Assembly (NCBI RefSeq): GCF_052324685.1
Contig: NW_027506879.1
Location: 1,394,001 to 1,458,000 of the forward strand
DNA: 64,000 bases
Source of the DNA: Brachyhypopomus gauderio
Lineage: Eukaryota; Chordata; Actinopteri; Gymnotiformes; Hypopomidae
Direction: 5' to 3'
Part shown: positions 59,894-64,000 of the stretch, in pieces
Position numbering within the stretch: position 1 is the stretch's first letter
How the letters are laid out: every line of letters begins with the position of its first letter
Notes under the pieces: generated by a model
What the model was told of the DNA's origin: nothing
What the model saw: only the letters and a program-made list of their open reading frames with translations
Databases searched by the model: none
Made by a program: the position numbers and the translations under genes

Positions 59894-60362
59894 TTTATTT
59901 CTCAAATGTCTGTACACATTTACATTAGAAAAATAGATCTTTCTGTATACACAATAGGTTACACCTTAGCACAACAGCTGCAGCGCTGCTGAGTGTGTTC
60001 TCAGGGGCATCTGGAATGCCTCAGGGGCATCTGGAGTGCCTCAGGGGCATCTGCCTCTCCACTGTTCTCTGGCGCTTTTCCTCTGACCCCTTCAACAATT
60101 TCCCATCTTGTCTGCCTGTTGGCATGGCAATTCCGTGGTCCTGTCGCGGGCCCCAGGCGACCTGTGCTGCCCCTCCGATGCCTCCCCACTCCGGGCTCTG
60201 CTGGGAGAAGCGATCCTCCGCTTCACTCTGGAACTCTCCGCACCACCGGCCACTTCCCTATTTCTACCCCATCACTTTTATATCGTCGTATATCTGTTAA
60301 AGTGGAGGGGGGATAATCAGTGTTAGGAGCAGGAATCTGAAAACAGGCCAAAGCGCATGATC
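59894..60362 (-). other. Probable NFKBIA 3' UTR
   Basis: A minus-strand AATAAA lies at 59899-59894, about 460 bases after the NFKBIA stop. Around 60000-60055 a ~24-base unit containing CTCAGGGGCATCTGGA is repeated about three times. Its extent is inferred from the polyadenylation signal. Confidence 0.5.
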
Positions 60363-61937
60363 TCACAGCCAGGTGACACACACCTCTTCAACACACAATC
60401 CTTCATCATTGTAGTCATCTTCGCTGTCCTCCGCCTCGCTCTCTGGGAGCTCCCGAAGTTCGTATGCAGTAAGATCGTACAGGAGCTTCTGAATGTGGGC
60501 GTCGTGGCGGCCGTAGGTCAGGTGGTACGCCGTGTGGCCCCCGTACGTCACACTGTTCACGTCAGCCCCTCTGGTCACCAGCAGCTTCACCAGCTCAGGG
60601 TTCTGCAGGTCCACAGCCAGATGGAGTGCCGTCCTGCCGTTACACTGCTCCTGATCAGATGTATGAAGAAGACGGTTAACTCCCTCTACAAAGAGGATTT
60701 TAAGCCCAACAAAGACGCAGAGCAAAAAACCAAATACATTTTCAAAAATCTACCTGTGCATTAATGTCTGCGCCCAGGGAGACAAGGCTCTCGACCAATG
60801 AGAGATAGCCATGGATGGAAACCAGGTGTATGCATTTCTGACCTGAAAAAAATACCAGTAATGAGAACCAAGAGATCGCACAGAAGACTGGGGCGATCAC
60901 ACGCTGGCAGGAGAAACTGCAGGCGGCTCTTACCGCTGTAGTTGGGTGTGTGCAGGATGGTGGGGAGATGCTCTGGGCAGGTCTGGGTCAGCAGGCTGAA
61001 ACACACCACCGAGCCCGTTCTGCAGGCTATGTGCAGGGCTGTGTTGCCGTGGTTATCCACTAACGTCGGGTCACAACCTGCCTTCAACAACCTCTCCACC
61101 ACCACTGGTTGCTCGGTTATCACGGCCAGGTGCAGTGCTGTCTGTATTGGGGAGGGGAGTGTTAATGTAAGATCCTCAGGAATATATGGCAGAATAAATA
61201 CTTCAATGTTAGTGTATGTATATGTATATAATATTATATATTACACACACACACACACATTATATAATATATATATATATATTTTTTTACCTGTCTTTGG
61301 TAATTCTGTGTGTTGAGAAAGGGGTCATTGACTGACATTTCAATTATCCTTATTGCAGTATCTTGGGCCTCATGAATAATGGCGAGATGCAAAAACCTTT
61401 AAAAAGAATCAACACACAAGTGTAAACAAGCAGTAGTTCGGGAGTTACACACAAAGAAAATCAACAAGCTCTCCGCGACACGGGTGCGCGCGCACATTTT
61501 TCTTTTTCTTTATCAGCAGTTCTGTTCTTCCCAGGACGCGCATGCGCTCAACACTTCAGCGTAACGCCGCTTCCTGGCAGCCCGCCCGGGACTTTCCCAG
61601 CCGGGCCGAGCCGACGCCGCCCACCCAGCCCAGTACAGCCCAGTACAACCCAGCCCAGTACAGTACAGTCCGTCCTAGCTGCCTTTGTTTACGTCCAACT
61701 GTCTCCACCGTAATGGCGCTGAACGCCTCTAACTGCGATATGTGGAATAAAACATTGTTGATTAAATATGCAACCTTTTACCTTTTAAATATTTTAACGA
61801 TTAACAAATGCCCGTTCTTCAAACAGTAAAAAACCTTGCTTATTTTCTCGAGAAATGAACATGCAAACAGTAACATTCTGCAATCTTAAACCACTTTATG
61901 TGCATATATATATATACATATATATGCACATGAAGTG

Positions 61938-62020
<83 letters not shown>

Positions 62021-62346
62021 ATATACATACATACATACATACATATACATATATATGCGCATCTGCAACAACGAGTAGAGTTTGTTGAGTTTGGAGTGAA
62101 CACGTACGTGTCTCCGTCCTCGGTAAGTTCGTGTCTCCACGGCTCACTGCAGACGTGAGTCCGGGCCGCACAGTCCACCCGCAGCCGGCCCAGGTCCGCC
62201 GCCACCTCCGCGTATTCGTCCTCTTTAAGGGAGTCCAGGCCGCTGTCCAGCCGTTCCTCGGTGTGAAGCGCCTTCCCGTGTTTGGGCCCTCGACCATCGG
62301 CGCCGTAATCCACCGAGCGGCCGCCGTCCTGCTCATAAAGATCCAT
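60363..62346 (-). CDS. NFKBIA: NFKBIA, NF-kappa-B inhibitor alpha (IkB-alpha)
   Basis: IkB-alpha holds NF-kB dimers in the cytoplasm; IKK phosphorylation of its degron triggers SCF-betaTrCP ubiquitination and proteasomal destruction (family knowledge). Five exons on the minus strand join in phase: 62346-62108, 61396-61291, 61141-60934, 60842-60754 and 60650-60363, giving 309 aa (human 317). The degron DSGLDS is at residues 34-39, with upstream lysines K22 and K25 as candidate ubiquitin sites. Ankyrin repeats follow, with helices such as [42 protein letters not shown] and [20 protein letters not shown]. An acidic PEST-like tail ([17 protein letters not shown]) precedes the terminus [11 protein letters not shown]. 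Human has six exons; here the last appears fused or replaced by read-through, so the final residues are the least certain. It is tail-to-tail with PSMA6. Confidence 0.94.
61938..62053. repeat. (TA)n microsatellite in NFKBIA intron 1
   Basis: A TA run of about 70 bases followed by ACATACAT-type units. It lies about 55 bases from the exon 1 donor. A shorter TA/AC tract lies at about 61220-61281 next to the exon 2 donor. Confidence 0.93.
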
Positions 62347-62420
62347 TTTGTGTCGGAAGTCTGAGCTACTGCTGCAGTGCGCGGATACACCAGCGTTAAA
62401 ACGCGCTCGGGGGGGGGGGG

Positions 62421-62533
62421 GTGGAGCTTCCACTGGGTGGGGGGTGGAGCTTCCACTGGGTGGGGGATTTCCAAACGTGACTGACGCCTCAACTGTCTAT
62501 AGGGAGTTTATCCAGGACTTTGGGGGAATTTCT
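62421..62533 (-). promoter_or_regulatory. NFKBIA proximal promoter with NF-kB-type sites
   Basis: GGGGATTTCC at 62463-62472 fits the kappa-B consensus and lies about 120 bases upstream of the NFKBIA start codon. A weaker GGGGAATTTCT lies at about 62523. A 23-bp unit containing GTGGAGCTTCCACTGGG is duplicated in tandem at 62421-62466, immediately beside the strong site. NFKBIA is a known direct NF-kB target in vertebrates, forming a negative feedback loop, so the position is expected. Binding itself is inferred. Confidence 0.65.
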
Positions 62534-62609
62534 CTGTTACAGAGTGTACTATCACTACTAGTAATATTCAAAACCATGTTTTTCCTGATTGAAAACCTTC
62601 CAAAATCCC

Positions 62610-62638
62610 ATTATGCGTGATCTCAGATCACGCATAAT
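62610..62638. repeat. 29-bp near-perfect palindrome upstream of NFKBIA
   Basis: ATTATGCGTGATCT and AGATCACGCATAAT are exact reverse complements separated by one C. It lies about 265 bases upstream of the NFKBIA start codon. Function unknown. Confidence 0.85.
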
Positions 62639-62639
62639 A

Positions 62640-63560
62640 TATATAGTTAGATCTGCGCTTGCGAACCTGTGGAGCAAACAATATCGATTTTATATGTTTA
62701 ATATCTTAAGGACTCTGAATTAAAGCATACATTTAAGGTAAAGGAAACTAAGTTTAAACTTTTAAACTTGCAAAAAAGTTGCAAAGTTGCATTGTTAAAA
62801 TATTTTCGGTTGAGAATTGCATCGTATCAAATAAAAATACATGCTAGCACAGACAATGAACTATTCGTCATGCAAAATAATGATCTGCAAATGTTCTAAA
62901 AGAAAATACAGTAAAGGAAGAATATGTTGTGCTAGTTTACTCAAATAAGTGTTAATCAGAAGTAATGCGCCTGGTCCGTGCACGCAGGGCTTCCCCATAC
63001 CTCTGTGTGCGCGGAAACCCCGCTATGTGCGCGAGACTGCCCGTGTGCTAAGAGTGGACTGTTTCTTAGGAAACACGGGAAACCTGTTTGCACGAGCAAA
63101 GGTACAGCAGGGCAAGGCTTTCAGAAACCATAGCCACCATAGCAACGGTTACTATGCCTAACACTTAAGGCAAAAAGCACATATCTGCTCCTCTTAAACT
63201 ATCACCATTTTAAAAACTGAGCAGAATGATGCTGAAACGCAGATTGAAATGTCTGAACTACATATCATTTTGTAGAATAGGTGTTCTGTAGGTAATTGTC
63301 ATGCAGGTCTTAAAAGGAAGTTCTCCCACCCTTTAATCTGATATGGGAAACTGTACAAAACGTCCCATTTGGGAATAACATGACTGAGCTGGCCAGGACA
63401 CCCTAGCACTTGAAGTCCTGGAAGTGTAAGAACAGGAACTCAAGGCTGTGGTCCACACCACGTTTACACCTCTATGGTGGGGAAACTGTGGACTGACCAG
63501 TTTCTCAACTCTGTTCCTCTTTTCTAACACAGAACACTCAAATTTGTTACACATACTCTC
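62640..63560. other. Intergenic DNA right of NFKBIA
   Basis: No exon with support. Short open frames (for example 62949-63161 on plus) lack recognisable content. Confidence 0.5.
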
Positions 63561-63584
63561 TGTCGCTCTCTCTCTCTCTGTCTC

Positions 63585-63634
<50 letters not shown>

Positions 63635-63650
63635 TCACACACACACCCCA
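63561..63650. repeat. (TC)n(AC)n microsatellite
   Basis: A CT run with GTCT interruptions passes into an AC run. The remaining DNA to 64000 shows no supported feature. Confidence 0.92.
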
Positions 63651-64000
63651 AACCTTTCCCATATTGTTTGTTCTTAAAGCAGGTAAAATCCTAGAAACAT
63701 TCTCAAAGTATTAATGTAACTGCTTTGTGACTACATCCTGCTTTAATGCTCACCTTATATATAATGTTTACATATTTGAACATATGCAGTGTATTGACAA
63801 AGCTGAATCACAGTTTGCATACAGACATCCTGCAAATGTCCCATATGCTGTATGTTAATGGTGTATCAGTCTGACCAAATACTTCACTTACTGCTGGCTT
63901 CTCTATTTTAAATGACCCTGTCCATTATATAGACCCTAAACGCCAGCTCAGACAGGTTTCTGCTTTAGTTTATTTCCACTTAGTTTAGTTCTGTTCCAAT

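Overview
The window is vertebrate nuclear DNA, almost certainly from a teleost fish. Genes are split into short exons with GT..AG introns. The predicted proteins match vertebrate families along their length, and the intergenic DNA carries fish-type interspersed repeats (an L2/CR1-like LINE, a tRNA-derived SINE, and an abundant fish repeat containing a TTTATTTGTATAGCGC motif). I cannot name the species. I found no prokaryotic features.

Seven protein-coding genes are present. Left to right they are MIA2/cTAGE5 (+, 3' part only), FBXO33 (-), FAM177A1 (+), PPP2R3C (-), PRORP (+), PSMA6 (+) and NFKBIA (-). I rebuilt exon structures by joining splice sites in phase. Every complete gene gives an uninterrupted reading frame close to the human length: FBXO33 476 aa, FAM177A1 206 aa, PPP2R3C 455 aa, PRORP 552 aa, PSMA6 246 aa, NFKBIA 309 aa. 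FAM177A1-PPP2R3C-PRORP-PSMA6-NFKBIA keeps the order and orientation I recall for human 14q13.2. MIA2-FBXO33 is a second conserved pair that lies a few megabases away in human.

The genes share no single pathway. MIA2 is an ER-exit cargo receptor component, FBXO33 an SCF ubiquitin-ligase adaptor, FAM177A1 a Golgi-associated protein, PPP2R3C a PP2A regulatory subunit, PRORP the mitochondrial RNase P nuclease, PSMA6 a 20S proteasome alpha subunit, and NFKBIA the NF-kB inhibitor destroyed by the proteasome. Arrangement alternates: tail-to-tail pairs (MIA2/FBXO33, FAM177A1/PPP2R3C, PSMA6/NFKBIA), head-to-head pairs (FBXO33/FAM177A1, PPP2R3C/PRORP) and one tandem pair (PRORP to PSMA6).

The most striking property is the minisatellite load. 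At least a dozen arrays, together roughly a quarter of the window, fill the introns and spacers. The largest are a 3.8 kb array of ~48-50 bp units, which lies inside a segment bounded by a 48-bp inverted repeat; a 5.2 kb array of 30-bp units with higher-order structure; and thirteen 60-bp units that look identical. Nearly all very long open frames in the window come from these arrays and are not genes. Other points of interest are a small hAT-like insertion whose empty site survives in sister repeat copies, an NF-kB-type site upstream of NFKBIA, and a near-perfect 29-bp palindrome beside it. I see no evidence of a new multi-gene system.
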